From: Hyphomonas chukchiensis
GTDB lineage: Bacteria > Pseudomonadota > Alphaproteobacteria > Caulobacterales > Hyphomonadaceae
Length of the DNA stretch: 64,000 nt
Direction of reading: 5' to 3'
NCBI RefSeq assembly: GCF_000682695.1
Contig: NZ_AWFG01000063.1
Span: 1 to 64,000 of the forward strand
Part shown: positions 63,470 to 64,000 of the stretch, one piece after another
Numbering within the stretch: position 1 is the first letter of the stretch
How the letters are laid out: each line of letters begins with the position of its first letter
The notes under the pieces: model-generated
Told to the model about the DNA's origin: nothing
Seen by the model: the letters and a program-made list of their open reading frames with translations, nothing else
Database searches by the model: none
Translations under genes and position numbers: made by a program

Positions 63470-63679
63470 TCAGGTCTTGTGAGACGAAGGATCGGGGGAG
63501 GCGGCGACAGGACGGGTCCGTGGCGGCAGACCGGGGTCGCCATAGCGGCGCGGATTGGACTTGAAGACCTGATGGCACCGGCTGGAACAGAAAAAATAGG
63601 TCCATCCTGCGTACGCCTCTGACGCAGCCGCTTCTTCCAGCGCAATCATGTTGCGGCAGACGGGATCTTCGACAGTCAT
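63470..63679 (-). CDS. YHS-domain metal-binding protein
   Basis: 69 residues from the ATG at 63679 (GGAGCG upstream). The YHS/TRASH-like pattern is clear: VEDPVCRNMI and YFFCSSRCHQVFKSNPRRY. These small Cys-containing modules bind Cu or other soft metals and commonly accompany CopA/CopB ATPases. 22 bases upstream of copB. Confidence 0.85.
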   Translation of the reverse strand: MTVEDPVCRNMIALEEAAASEAYAGWTYFFCSSRCHQVFKSNPRRYGDPGLPPRTRPVAASPDPSSHKT

Positions 63680-63817
63680 CGACGCGCTCCAATATTCAAT
63701 GCGGCACCATGTCGCCGATTTGGAATCCAGCATCGGCAGGGACGATTTCACCGGTCACGCCGGTCTACAAAGCGTTCGCGCGATGCGGAGACGTTTTTTC
63801 GGTCAGATCGCGATCAG

Positions 63818-64000
63818 TCATGCGAGAACAGCTTCTTGAGTTCTAATACGCAACGAAGCCGGTCGCCCCTCATGAAAGTGCGCAGAGGCGCCCGTTCCAG
63901 CCTGCAGGCGCAATGAGACGGCGCTGGCCATGATCAGGAGCGGCATGGGATTCGAGACGCCGGGCGACCCAAACCGCAGCGCAAGACCGTAAGCGAGCGC
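63818..64000 (-). CDS. 3' end of an unrecognised gene at the window edge
   Basis: An open minus-strand frame enters from the edge and ends with TGA at 63818. It gives 60 residues including LAYGLALRFGSPGVSNPMPL and SLRLQAGTGASAHFHEGRPA. It could be the tail of a membrane or metal protein upstream of the YHS gene, but the coding status is uncertain. Confidence 0.3.
   Translation of the reverse strand, partial: ALAYGLALRFGSPGVSNPMPLLIMASAVSLRLQAGTGASAHFHEGRPASLRIRTQEAVLA

Overview
The window reads as chromosomal DNA of an alphaproteobacterium, most like Hyphomonadaceae/Caulobacterales or Sphingomonadales. The grounds are high GC content, many TonB-dependent receptors, a lasso-peptide cluster with a dedicated isopeptidase (a hallmark of those orders), a hut pathway using HutF/HutG, and a LuxR/LuxI pair followed by a PhyH dioxygenase. 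The genus cannot be fixed from sequence reading alone. No rRNA, tRNA or CRISPR was seen. The region is accessory in character: metal-resistance modules alternate with specialised metabolism, and decayed gene and IS fragments mark several joints.

Layout. 1-10.1 kb: edge gene, a decayed TonB-receptor N-terminus, then a minus-strand metal operon (CzcI-like, CzcC, CzcB, CzcA, MFS, small protein, HupE/UreJ, membrane anchor). 10.2-20.7 kb: a urocanase fragment, then a complete lasso-peptide locus. On the plus strand are an STN-type TonB receptor and the isopeptidase. On the minus strand are a TPR/LicD-like protein, the precursor, the B protein and the cyclase, with a textbook hairpin terminator after the precursor. 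21-24.1 kb: quorum sensing (LuxR, LuxI), PhyH and an XRE regulator. 24.3-32.6 kb: a DUF305 protein, a hipA fragment, and a tight four-gene operon (phosphoketolase, beta-CASP nuclease, AMP-phosphorylase-like enzyme, PRPP synthetase) divergent from an ATP-grasp protein. 32.6-36.0 kb: scrap zone with a TPR lipoprotein, a HigBA-type toxin-antitoxin pair, IS6-family remnants, DsbA and a broken SDR gene. 36.2-40.5 kb: a CnrYXH-like metal-sensing trio, an EamA transporter, a Met/His-rich periplasmic protein and an orphan Rieske protein.

40.7-48.0 kb: the complete histidine utilisation locus, hutF-hutC divergent from hutI-hutH-hutG-hutU (histidine to glutamate plus formate). 48.1-56.5 kb: a second HutC-type regulator facing a minus-strand set made of a TonB receptor, a cupin lipoprotein, a zincin lipoprotein, a PepSY protein and a PepSY/ferredoxin/flavin-reductase fusion. 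A GTCTAGAC-centred palindrome lies upstream of the receptor. 57-63.7 kb: a copper-type module (YHS protein, CopB-like ATPase, small membrane proteins, isoprenylcysteine-methyltransferase-like enzyme) with a patatin, a desaturase and an FAD oxidoreductase attached.

The most promising systems are the lasso peptide with its possible tailoring protein and adjacent quorum-sensing genes, the candidate RNA-to-acetyl-phosphate operon, and the HutC2-linked TonB/redox locus. Functions are assigned by recognition of motifs and gene order only; no database search was run.
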